DNA of 64,000 nt, taken from assembly GCA_028023455.1 (NCBI GenBank), contig JAQFVV010012511.1, positions 436,001 through 500,000 on the forward strand, in the 5' to 3' direction. The notes under the pieces are model-generated. The model made no database searches. It had not been told where the DNA came from and worked only from the letters and a program-made list of their open reading frames with translations. The position numbers and the translations under genes were made by a program. The DNA is from Epiperipatus broadwayi. Its lineage: Eukaryota > Onychophora > Udeonychophora > Euonychophora > Peripatidae. Positions 24,661-36,322 of the stretch are shown one piece after another. The number at the start of each line of letters is the position of its first letter. Position 1 is the stretch's first letter.

Positions 24661-26850
24661 TTGACAACAACAACTGTTCATTTAAAAAAAAAAAAAAGGA
24701 AATACAGTTACTGTACAATTGATCGGGCCCCTAGGTTGCTCTAAAAATAATTATATATATATCAACACATACGCATACAAGTGTGCCTTTTTAAAGTTTA
24801 AAACAAACATCTACCACTGCTAAATAATAATTCTTAATCACACATATTGTATTTATAATTCAATAAAATTTAAATAATCAGAAAAATAATTATATCTTTT
24901 AAAGATTTTTTTTCTTAACAGCATGTTTCCATATAATTATGTTAGTAGAATTTTAATTTATTTTTTCTCCAATGGAGAACTTGTTTTGTATAGTAAATTT
25001 TACTTCCTAATATAAAGTATTTAACAAATGTTAATCCTAGTTTTACTACAGGTAACATATATCATGTAAAGTTAATTTTTATCACTAACCTGAAGGAAAA
25101 TAACTATTAAACAAATGCGATTACTAATTAACAGGAAAAAAAAAACTTACCTATTTTTTTAAGATATGTAATTCAAAAATACATAAAATTATTCTTGCCC
25201 ATTAAGTTATATGTATATTAACGATATTCGTTATAAACAGAACATTCACTAGAGTTTATCATTAGCTCTGAAGTCACTCAAGCTTTCCAGGTCATATGAT
25301 TTATCAGCTGAGAAAAAGGTCAAAAACAAAATGTAATTAAATGTATAGTTGTTGTTGTTTTGTTTTTTTTTTTTGCAGTAATGCTTCTTCATATTATTTC
25401 ATTAAGTGGTGGCGATAACAAAAGCCATATAATTTGCATAGACTCTATACAATTAAAAATATTTTCAAAATAAAGTGCCTTTTGATAAAGGAATTCTGTA
25501 CTATCTTAATAAAAATAATTGTTTGGTTATTGATTCGGTTATTCGCACCGGAAAGGACGGGTTTAGCATTAATCCAGAAATTATTAATTCTCGAGTCTAC
25601 AACAAACCATCCCTGAATTCAACCACATACGTCTTCATTTGCTTAACAAAAAATGATTAAAATACAGCTAAAAAGACTGATAAAAAGAAAATACAATCTC
25701 TTTATTTTAATTAAATCAACAATAAAAAAAACCGAGTAATATATAATGCTTATGACAAGAGAATCATCATCATTCCCTTTTCAATAATTCCCAATTTTCA
25801 AATCAGTTTTTAAATTAATATTTTAATAATAACAATTAATGTTTATAATTAAAAAGAAAGGATATGGAAAAATGATGGCTAATCAAGAATATATAAAAAC
25901 ATAAAAAAGCAGCTAGCTAGCTATTCAAAAGATTTGAATATCAATAACTAAAATACATTTTAACAGTCAAATATTTTGAGATAATGGACCACTGCAAATC
26001 TGCTTTACAAATATTGGCAATAAATGTTTAAATTGAAGTTGCAAGTTTGAAATACTGTACAATAAAATGGAGAAAATTAAAAACATGTTAGAAAAAGATA
26101 TTATCATGCTTTCAATTCAGCTATTTGCAAAAAATATTAAATGTCAAATGAAAACAAATCTGAAGACATAGATTGACTGGTATTAATGAATGAAGAAAGC
26201 TGTATAGAAACTTAAGATATGATTAATCATAAAGCTTTTTGAAGTAACTTAAAAATCTTGATGACTATTAAAAAAATTTAGAAAATATGAACATAATAAT
26301 TTTTATTGTAAAATAATTGATACATATTAATGAATAAATATTCAAATAATTGATCAGAATGGCAAGCACTGGTATATAATCAGTGAGGAAATACCCATGC
26401 AGAATAAGACAATGATTTGAGTAGAATGAAACAAGAGATCACATAGAAATAGCAATATAATTCTTTGTTCTGATGAATGATAATATTTGAAAGATTTTAA
26501 ATAGCTTGAACCTTCTATTACTAATTAGCAGATAGGTTGTTATAATGGATAGAAAATAGCAAATAATATTCTTTAATATAGATTTGGCCATTAAATGATA
26601 CTTAAAAGTTATATCCAAGAACTATGCAAATGAAGTAATATGAATTTTTGCAATAGAATATAATAGCATCAGGAAAAAGTTTTAATTTTATTAAATTTCT
26701 TCATTACAAATTTATATAGATAGAGAGGGTAAGGAGAATACTAAAAAATGTAAAGGATTAAAATGGTGATCAAGTGAGAGGGCAAAAATCTGCCAAATAA
26801 AAGCTGTTATAATAATTTTAATAGTTGAATGTCTGATCAGTTTGAGTTTA
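24661..26850. other. AT-rich DNA, weak coding-like patch only
   Basis: Between 25380 and 25660 a slightly GC-richer patch follows a long T tract ending in TTGCAG. It carries overlapping 60- and 61-codon frames, one of them with GKDGFSINPEIINSRVYN. No family is recognised, and no exon structure can be supported. The rest is featureless. Confidence 0.4.
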
Positions 26851-26859
26851 TGTTCACTT

Positions 26860-28150
26860 AAAATGTGAATACTACAAGGATGTTGGAGATAATTCTGAAG
26901 ATGAGATCTGATGAAATTATTGGATTTTAAGAAAAATCGTACTTGCTTAAATATGTCGTTCAGTAAATATTTAAAACATTCTCAGGCAATGAATCAATAT
27001 TTATTAAAAGAATCTATGGCAAGAATTCAGATCATGGACAACTGTGAAAAAGATTTATGGGAATCACTAAACTAAATGCTTATCTTTTCTACAATGTCTT
27101 ATTTTAATAACTAGCTCATCATTATGAATAGATAAAAAAGCCCTATTATTCAACTGTGCTGAATCAGAAATTATATTATAATTACTGAAATCATAGTGGA
27201 AAATATTAGATTGTTGCAGTATTTACAAACCATGATCATTAATATGTGGATTATTTTAGATTAAAGGATTGCAAAGAAATTGACAAAGAATGATATGATT
27301 GTATATTAGTATCATCTGTTTCTGGGGAAAAAAATTAATAATTATAATGTTGGAATATTTTAGGCAAGAATCCAAGACTGCACTGAGATACAATATAGTC
27401 TAACTTGGAAAAAAATGAATACAAATGAAGTGAAAAAGTAATTCATTGGTAATTTTATCTTGAAATCAAATTGTTCAAATATTAATTAGGATTTGAAATG
27501 CAACATTTGGAGATATTCCCAAAAAAATATTTATAAATTTTGCAATAATTATATTGAAGCAGTTATACAGTAAAGTCAAATGGAGTATAGATTATAGAGC
27601 TATAAGCTAATGAGTTGATTTCTTTAGAAAACTTTTTAAAAACTATAATTTTGATGAATTTTTGTATAATTTATCAATAAAGAAAGTATAGCAAAAAATG
27701 CAGATTTTAATAGTTAATGAAAGAATGCTAATCTAATTTTTAAAGATCTCCAATAGTACTGAGGACAAATGTCAGCTCTATTACACCATAGAAGAAGATC
27801 TGTTTCCAGAAATCATTAAATTTTCTAAATATTGTGGAAATAGTTTTATAAAATATTTTGGCAGAACATTCTTAAAATTCATATAAAATATAATGAATTA
27901 ACAATGTTTATTATTAAAATTTGTCATTCGAGAAAGACTTTTTGGTTTTGAGAAGTTAAAATTTATTAATTATATATCAGAAACAGAAATGAATCATTGG
28001 ATACATTTAGTTTTGTAGCTTTAGATAGCATGTATTAAAACAAGGACTGTCTTTTCAGCATATTCTATTTTATTCATTCGGAAAGTAGCATGGGATGATT
28101 GAAAGAAAGTTAGGGTCAGATTAAGTACTGGAGTAAGATTTTATTACTAA
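26860..28150 (+). pseudogene. Probable ancient RTE copy, opposite orientation
   Basis: Very decayed matches to the intact RTE appear in the order expected for a plus-strand copy. Around 27160-27260 the sequence follows the endonuclease end (LDYILTN...SDH region) of 57671-54684. At about 27588 one frame reads DYRAIS, then two stops, then VDFFRKLFKNYN, which parallels NYRPISLLSVLYKIFTKI in the reverse transcriptase fingers. Catalytic motifs are not visible. The limits are guesses, and the identification rests on these two patches. Confidence 0.4.
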
Positions 28151-29933
28151 ATGAACACTATTAAAAGAATTATACTTAACTAAAAATCTTTAACTTCTTT
28201 ATGGGGTAAAAAATTTGAAAAATTATTTTTAATACCTCTTTTATATAGAAATTTATTAATTAAATAATAAACTGTGTTCGTTAATATAAAAAAAAATATT
28301 GGAAATAGGAAGGCATAAAACATTTTCAATACTGTTATTTTTTACACTGCTATATTTTATTTATTGTACTTCATGAAGAAAGTCCCAAAAATTGGATTAT
28401 TTTAGTTATTACTTTGGTATTTTATGTTTTAATTGTAGATTTCATTTTTTAAATTTTGTGTTACGTTTTAATTGTAGTTTTCATTTTTTAAAAGATTGTA
28501 TAGCATGAGTTAAAAATAAAGGATTATGATAAACCTACTGCAGCTATAAAGCAATATGATAAATCAAAATAGATCCAATATATCATCATTCATTATTAAA
28601 TGGTTGTAATAAAAACACATTCAAATTCTTGTTGAATATTTTAAAAGTTCTATATTTACTTTTTCTTCAAAAATATTAATAAAATTAATCAGAAAATCAA
28701 ACAAAAATTTTGGAGGTTATAAAAATGATGAATGCAAGTTTCTGCACTTTTAGCCAGATCCAGATTTGTCTCTAAAACAAATGATATATTAATTTGTGCT
28801 TTCCTTCAAAATAGAACTTCATAAAAAAAGAAATATAATCATTTATCTCTTTAATTTCCTCTAAATATCATTTCATCAAAAACATAATTTGAAATCTACT
28901 TATGCAATGGAAGATTAAAAAATACAACATTCTGCAGTAGAAATATACACTTATTTAACTATAACTTTAATTTAAAAATATTACCAAGAACCCAAAATTA
29001 TGATAAATGATTAATAATAAAAAGCAAGTCAATTTCTATAGATTTTTTTTCAATGTTGAAAATTTAAATAAAAGTTTATGAAATATTTGAATTTAATATA
29101 TGCTTTTTTTAAAAAAAAATTGTAAGTAATATTTCTGATATAAAAGGGCATTAAAAGAGTTTTTTAATGAACCAAAAATTGGCTTTACAACAAAAGATTA
29201 ATGACCTATAATAATTTTTGTATATCAAAATTCAGAAAATTTTTGAATTTTTGAAACATTTCTAAAAATATAGAATTCAGTATCCATTAAAGAATCAAGT
29301 AAATTTAAAATATCAAGATCCAGATATTGCTTAATTTTATATAGAATGACCTAAGGGGGCTATTTACATTAAACATGGATTTATTACATAGAAAGACAAT
29401 TATTATTAAAAAGCCATAACTGTTACATAGATGTGATTTAATTATTATCCTTCAAGATATAAATTTTGATCAAATCACTAACCTTTTAAAAGATTTTTAA
29501 AATTAAAATGGATTGTTATATTTATCAGAAAATTATTTTACATGACAAATATCAATAAACCATAAAAAAAAAAGTTTTTATGGCATATCCACAAAATGAT
29601 GGATTATTAACTCTGAAAAACAAAACAAACCCATGAGAAAATTAATGAATACATATTACAGTAAAAAATAAAATAAACATTTTATGACTTTAAAAAAAAA
29701 CTATTCTTAATAAGAAACAAATATTTAATTAATTATAAATAAAACTTCTAATCTATTACAGCCCATAAATAAGGTCAAACAACTTGAACATTAATAATAT
29801 AAAAACAATAGTCTAAGTATGTATGAGATGCTTATTCATACCTACACTTCTTGTAGTCACACAAATTCCAAAAGACTTGGGAATTAATAAGTTTGAAGGT
29901 AATTTTATTTTATTAAAATTCTTCAAAATCCTG
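28151..29933. other. AT-rich DNA, nothing recognised
   Basis: Only a small tandem duplication (28427-28453 and 28466-28492, 39-bp period) is visible. Confidence 0.5.
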
Positions 29934-29997
29934 ATGCATTGTCTCAGGTTTGCAGGTTCACTTCCCGGCCAATGCTTTGACACATAAAAAAAAAAAG
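29934..29997 (+). mobile_element. Internally deleted SINE fragment with A tail
   Basis: It has a TGCATTG start, a B box GGTTCACTTCC (29955-29965), the acceptor 3' strand CCAATGC, then TTTGACACAT and an A run. It belongs to the same family as 9569-9677. The A box and anticodon region are missing. Confidence 0.75.
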
Positions 29998-32900
29998 GCT
30001 GATTTCTTATTTCCATATATAATAGTATTAATGATTATCTATTTTCAAATATATAATGATTCTGAGAACAAAACCAAATCTTAAAACTTCATGTAAAAAT
30101 AATTTAAGTTCATTATGATTCTATTTTGTCATTAATACATATATTTAATAAAGATATATTAAAAAACCTATTTATGTGTCACACAATATTCTATAATTTA
30201 AATATAAGTTCTCAGCCACAAAAGCATATCAAGTTACTCAATTTCGTTACTGTTCCCATTATTATTTATCATCAGAAACTTTAAAGTACTCCTTTGGAAA
30301 CTGTTTTTACTTAAAATGATGTGATAAAAATTTCAACACTTGGAAAAAGGTGATTATTGGATAGATATAGTGTAAAACAGGGTTCCCTACTGAGGAAGAT
30401 GAACAACTATAAAAAAAATCTGAGATATGATTAGACTATATTGTCAGTATCCACTGATTATTTATGTTTTCTTTATAATTCTAGTGTGATTAATAAGAAA
30501 TTACTGTCAACTATATATTTTCTTTAAGTACAATGATTATTTATGATCAATAGATGGAGTTTTACCAAAACCACCGAACAAAGCGTATATTTGTTTACAT
30601 AAACGACAAAAGAGTCAGAATTCACTATCTCTTTCTTTTGCCCACCCTCAGATAAGCTGATTTCAAGCTAATCAAGCTAGTCATACCATTGAATATCACT
30701 GATACTAATTTAATCTTTCCCATTCACCTAAAACAATTTAATTTAGCATCTTACAGTTAAAATTACAATGTAGACTTTAAAAGCTGGTATTTAAAATATT
30801 GTCATAAAATGTCTTTTACAATATTAAGATGCATTATACTATCTAATATAATTTAAGTACTTTATTTATAATAATTCAAACTTTACATACCTTCTGAACT
30901 TTTTTTTCCAAGTCCAAATATTCTACATATTTTATTATTATTATATAAATATTAAATTGTGGAAAACAAATTTTAACATAGGATTTTTTTTTTTTGCATT
31001 TTCTGATCATATATTTGCTATTACTTAATTAAGGTACTAATAATCAAATTATTTAAAATATGCTATGAATATGGGAATTAGATGTTCCTGAAAGCGCTTA
31101 GCCTTTATATTTTGTTTATTGTTATAGCTTCACATTTTCTGCATTTTAGTGCAATATAAAGATTACTTTGTTAGATGTGAAGTTATATAATATTACATTA
31201 TGAACAATAATTTTTAAAATCTCTTATAAGATTGACTAATCATTGGATGAGTTGATGGTACTGCTATTTCCAAATCCTAGTTCTGAGGAGCATCAAATTT
31301 CCTAAGAAATTGGTCTTGATATTTGGTTATAATAGTACTATCTAATGTCTATTGATATTTAAGTTTATAATAAATGATTCTGGGATAGAGTGAATAACTA
31401 ATTCTAATGAAGATGTTGAAAATAAACAGAAGTCATGTTATGCTTTATTTGACATTTAAATGTTTTGATTCTTATTTATGTGAAACAATAAAATGTCCTT
31501 AAATAATTAACAGAATGATTAATCAAAAAAAAAATGAAATGCACTTTCTGCAATAGCAGTAAGTTGACTAATTCTCAATCATAACTACCACAATTACATA
31601 TGTGCATATTCACTGATAAACTCAGAACATAACTAAAATTTCAAAGAATAAAGTCAACCCAGATGTTAACTCATTGATCACAATACTGCCTAAATCTGTT
31701 ATATGGATTTGACTCATCAGGCTATTTTGATTTTCCTTTAACTCATTGTTAACAATTCATTTTTACCATTTACAATAGAATAACTTCAACCAGAAGATTA
31801 TTTATATCAGAAAAAATTTACAATTTCAGATTTAAAAGCAATTCTCAAAGTCAATAAAAAGAAAGTTGCCATTAACAAATATTTCAGAACTATTAAAAAT
31901 CAGATAACTCTTTAATTCTCTATGGACAACATCAGGAAATGATTAAAATTTCTAAGAATAATAATAATCCAGATAATGTTAACTTAGACCTTTCTCAAGA
32001 TAACTTACAATAAAAGCAATAACCTCACATTCAATTTAAATGGCTTCTAAAATGTGAAAGATAAACAAATGCATATTAGTGAAAAAGAATTTCCAATCTT
32101 AGTGTCATCAACAATCACTCTAATATGATCCCTATCTCTATTTAGGTGTAAAAAAAAAAAAAAGTTCTATATCATATTGATAGCATTTTATTAGTTTAAT
32201 CCTTTCCTGTTTTTTTTTTAAATCTCAGTACATTTACTATGTTGAACAATTATTGGAGGCATAATTTTAACTATGGTAAACTGCTAAACATCCATCTTCT
32301 CCCTCTTATAAATTTAATAGATTCAAATACCAATAAATTATTATTTCAGCAACAACTCTATGCTAAATATCTTGATGCTATTGATAAAGTAAACCTTAGC
32401 AGTAGCCAATTTTATTTAATAGTCCCAATTTAATGTTTCTTACCTTAAATGTAAAATCTGGACTAATAGTAGAAAAAAGATGTCCATAGAAGACATGAGA
32501 GTATTATACTTTTAGACATCCAGTGTATCATGACTATTCTAATGAAATTTGACCAAAAATGTTTTCCAAATTTCCATTCAAAATTGAGCCAGTCCATCAA
32601 AATAAATACTTTTGATCTCGGAATGAAATTAAATCCGTGTAAATTCATTGACAATCTTCCTTATATCACTTTTCTCAATTAATTTCCAAGCACATTAAAA
32701 TAGGCTGATTGATTGATTAAAATGTTCTAGATCATGTACCTTATTTGATGAGCTTGGTCATATCTATGTCAGAAATAAAATCTCTTCAGATCTTGAGCTT
32801 CTATTCATGAATATCTGAATAAAATTTTTTCAAGACATTCCAGTAGAGATCAATAATCTTCTTCAGAACTTGAATCACTATTCAAGATTATCTCAACAGA

Positions 32901-34319
32901 CATTTTTCAAGATGTTCCAGCTGAGACCAATATTTTTAATGATGAATCTTTACAAAAATTCTCAACAATGTGACAGCTTTCAATCTTGACATATTAAATA
33001 ATTTTATATATACACATTCCTTTAAACTTTAAAATTATGTGATGGCCTTTTTCTAGATCATTCAATGATAAAAAAATCCACACAAAAACTTCCAAACCTT
33101 AAACAACTCTGAAAGATAATCATATAACACTAACAGTCATTCAACTTCAAAGAAAGGAAGAAATAAGAGATTTATGAAACATAATTCAAAACAATCTACT
33201 TATGAATTCTAATTCTAATATATATATATTATTCTCATTTAAAAAGAAAATATAAATTCATTATGCTGTTTTTTTTTCATCTAATCTATAAGTAAATAAT
33301 ACAAAATATTATCATATACTAGCTAATCACTTTTTTCAGTAAATATTTTCATTATCTTTTATAGTATTAATATTAAAAGCTTTTTTTTGTCAAATATTTT
33401 ATGCTCTTATAATATTAATATATAAAAGCTTTTTTCGGCAAAAAAGCTTTCACTATCTAAAACTTCATTAGAAACCTGAGATTCTATTCCTTTGCTGGCC
33501 CTTCCATCTTGGATTTTTTATATTCATTAAATCAGATGAATCAAACACAGATTTAATTAAACTTGAAAATTTATTCAAAAAATCTGAAGATGTTCTTATA
33601 GAAAGAGAACTAGCAAGTTGATTTTCAGTTTTGGTAAGATCTTAGTATAGAATATCATTAGAATCATCAAAACATTTTTAGTTTGAATGATATTTATAAA
33701 TAGGTTCAATAATGTATTTGCAATTTGATGATTTTTTGTTGGAAAAAGTTAATATACAAAAGTAATAGTTTATTTGGTTATACAAAAATTATGGATATAA
33801 TCCTAAAAATATTAAAATATATTTTTTTTAATTAGAAAACATCCAAATTAAATAATATCAATAATATTTCAATTTTAAGTGATGATAATAATAATAATAA
33901 GTCAATAAAAAATGGATAAAAAATTTTGTACTGCATTAAAATATATAATATATTAATAAATAATAAAAATTATATAGATAAAAATATAAAAGTAAAATAA
34001 TCAAAGAGTACAAATCTAAAAGATACTATAAAATATAAAAAATTAATTATATATAAAATTAATTATGGATGTTGAAATATGATTACTATGGACATACAGA
34101 AAATAATTGGATAAGAGCAAAAGAACACAACAATGCAATTAATAGAAGCCGGTATATCTGTCTTGAATTTTCATTATTTAACTTACAGATATAAAATAGA
34201 TTGGATAAAAAATATTAAACCTTTAAACAGAATGAAAGAATCAAAGAGAAGGGAAATATATAAAACTAATTATATAATATTTAAATACAAGTATAGTATA
34301 TATTTTTTAAGTTAAATGT
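29998..34319. other. AT-rich DNA with small tandem duplications
   Basis: No recognisable gene. About two copies of a 77-bp unit lie near 32790-32945 (shared TTTTCAAGA(C/T)(A/G)TTCCAG). About 60-bp repeats carrying TATTAATAT and AAAGCTTTTTT lie at 33345-33440. A short patch at about 33535-33630 reads ESNTDLIKLENLFKKSEDVL before a stop and could be a coding relic, unidentified. Confidence 0.4.
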
Positions 34320-35143
34320 AATTAGAGGGGATTTGAACCCAGACTTTCAAGCTCCCTTTAGTCATCTTCTTCATCTTATGTGAAAAAGATAAATGATCTC
34401 CAATATTTGTATTTCATGCTGAACCAGCACTCATCAGTTGGTCCAGATCATCTCCAACATATATATATATAATCAGTGCTCAATTTATATTAAGATAGCA
34501 AATCTTCAAACCTTAATGGACATGCTTTAATCTTCTCCACTCTCCAATACTTCAGCCATTCATATCATTGAAAATCTGATGATGGCAAGTTCAAAGACCT
34601 TGTGTGCCAATTTTGTTGTCATGCCCATACTGACTATAAGTCATTCTGATCCTTCATATGTAGGACCTTAAGCCCATTTATATACAGAGAAAAGGGATTG
34701 GTAGAATACAGGTTGAATATGTAATATTTAAATATAAGTATATTATGTATATTTTTAAACTGGGTTTAAGATCCTATATATGAGGGGTCAGAATCATTTA
34801 TGGTCAACATGGATATAAAACAAAATTGGAAAACAAAGGTTATGAACATGCCATCATCAGATTTTCGATGATATGGACGGCTGAAGAGTTGAAGAGTGGA
34901 AAAGAATGAAGCCTATCTATTAAAGTTTGAAAATTTGCTATTTTAATATAAATGGAGCACTGATTATATATATGTGGGAGATGATGATCTGGGCCAACTG
35001 ATGAGGGTTAGTTCAGCATAAAATACATATATTGAAGATCATTTATCTTTTTCAAATATATGTGGCCATATGTATCAGTTGTATAAGATTTGAATGGATG
35101 ATTAAAGAGAGCTTGAAAATCTGGGTTCAAATCCCCTCTAATT
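34320..35143. mobile_element. Large foldback element with B-box-like ends
   Basis: A left arm (34320-34682) and right arm (34757-35143) are diverged inverted copies of each other around a loop of about 75 nt. Both outer ends read AATTAGAGGGGATTTGAACC in the outward direction. On the inward strand these carry GGTTCAAATCC, a good Pol III B box (35124-35134 plus; 34339-34329 minus). A possible A box (TGGCCATATGTATCAGTTG) lies about 60 bp upstream in the right arm. The word AAAACTAATTATAT occurs on both flanks (near 34263 and 35145) and may be a target duplication. No coding capacity. It may be two SINE-like units joined head to head. Confidence 0.7.
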
Positions 35144-35727
35144 AAAACTAATTATATTAACTATAGTAAAGATAATTGTAGGAACTATAGAATAATTGTA
35201 TGAATATATATAAAACATCAAAAAATTTAATTAATAATTGAAAATAAATGGAAAACTGTATAATATATATCTTTATATAGTGTATATTTTATATATATTA
35301 TATAACTTTTATATGTTGTATAATTAATATATTACATCTGTTACACTCAAATGTCTTTCAATTGCTTTATTATAATTTTATTACTGATTCTGATTAATTA
35401 TATATATATATAAATGATAATGTTGCTATGTATACAATATAAATTAAAAGATAAAAATAGATTCAATTTACATTGAGAAAGGCATAAAATATTTGCCAAA
35501 AAAATAAACATATGTAGTATTTTGAATAGAAAAATAGGAAATCATGGAATAAAATTCATAAATTTAAAATTTTGCAGAGAAAACCATTTCATATTATAGT
35601 TCCAACTGAAACTAAATTCTCTATAATAATGACAGTGACTCATTCTAATCCAGCTTCTCTCTTAAATTCTGTTTTAAACCACTAAACATCACATGATTAC
35701 TATTTCCTATGGTTACATAAGCTGTTA
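35144..35727. other. AT-rich DNA, nothing recognised
   Basis: AT microsatellites dominate; there is no gene or matched repeat. Confidence 0.5.
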
Positions 35728-36322
35728 AAACAGAGGCAAAATTCTCCATACAGTAAGCCAGAGTAATCAATGGATGCCAGAAGGTGGTTTGTGCATAAAA
35801 TCTCCATCTAGTATCACTCATCCAAATATTCCCAGACTAGTTTCTAGTTTGTGGCTTTCATCAGTAAGGAGCCTTGGATCTCAGAGGACTGCACCTAGAT
35901 CTTAGGATCTAATGCAACCCTCCAGAAGCCACCTTTTACTTTTTTAGTTAACTATAATATAAAGCTACGAGTCTAAATTGAAAACACAATGATATTTTCA
36001 ATACAAGCTTCAAACTTTGAACTGGCTTTAGATCTATATGACTATACAAGCGAATGTGCTTCGATTGAGTCATAGCTTTATAATTAGCTAAAAAAGTAAA
36101 AGTTGGCTGCTGGAGGGTTGCATTAGATCTCTAAGATCTAGGGACAGTGCTCTCAGATCCAAGGCTCCACAGTGAAGAAAGCCACAACCTAGATACTAGT
36201 CTGAGGATATTGGATGAGTAGGCACTAGATGGAGATTTTATGTACAAACTTTCTTGCATTCATTGATTACTCTGGCTTATACTGGATGACATTACTGTAT
36301 GGAGAGTTTTGCCTCTATTTTA
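35728..36322. mobile_element. Foldback element with arms of about 255 bp
   Basis: The left arm (35728-35983) and right arm (36063-36322) are inverted copies with substitutions and small indels around an 80-nt loop. Shared outer words include GAGGCAAAATTCTCCATACA and a CAGTAA. Inner words include TTTTACTTTTTTAG. A half copy of the arm lies at 61045-61160, and a short piece at 49475-49497 (AAACTCTCCATACAGTAA), so this is a dispersed family. No coding region or Pol III box is visible. Confidence 0.75.
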
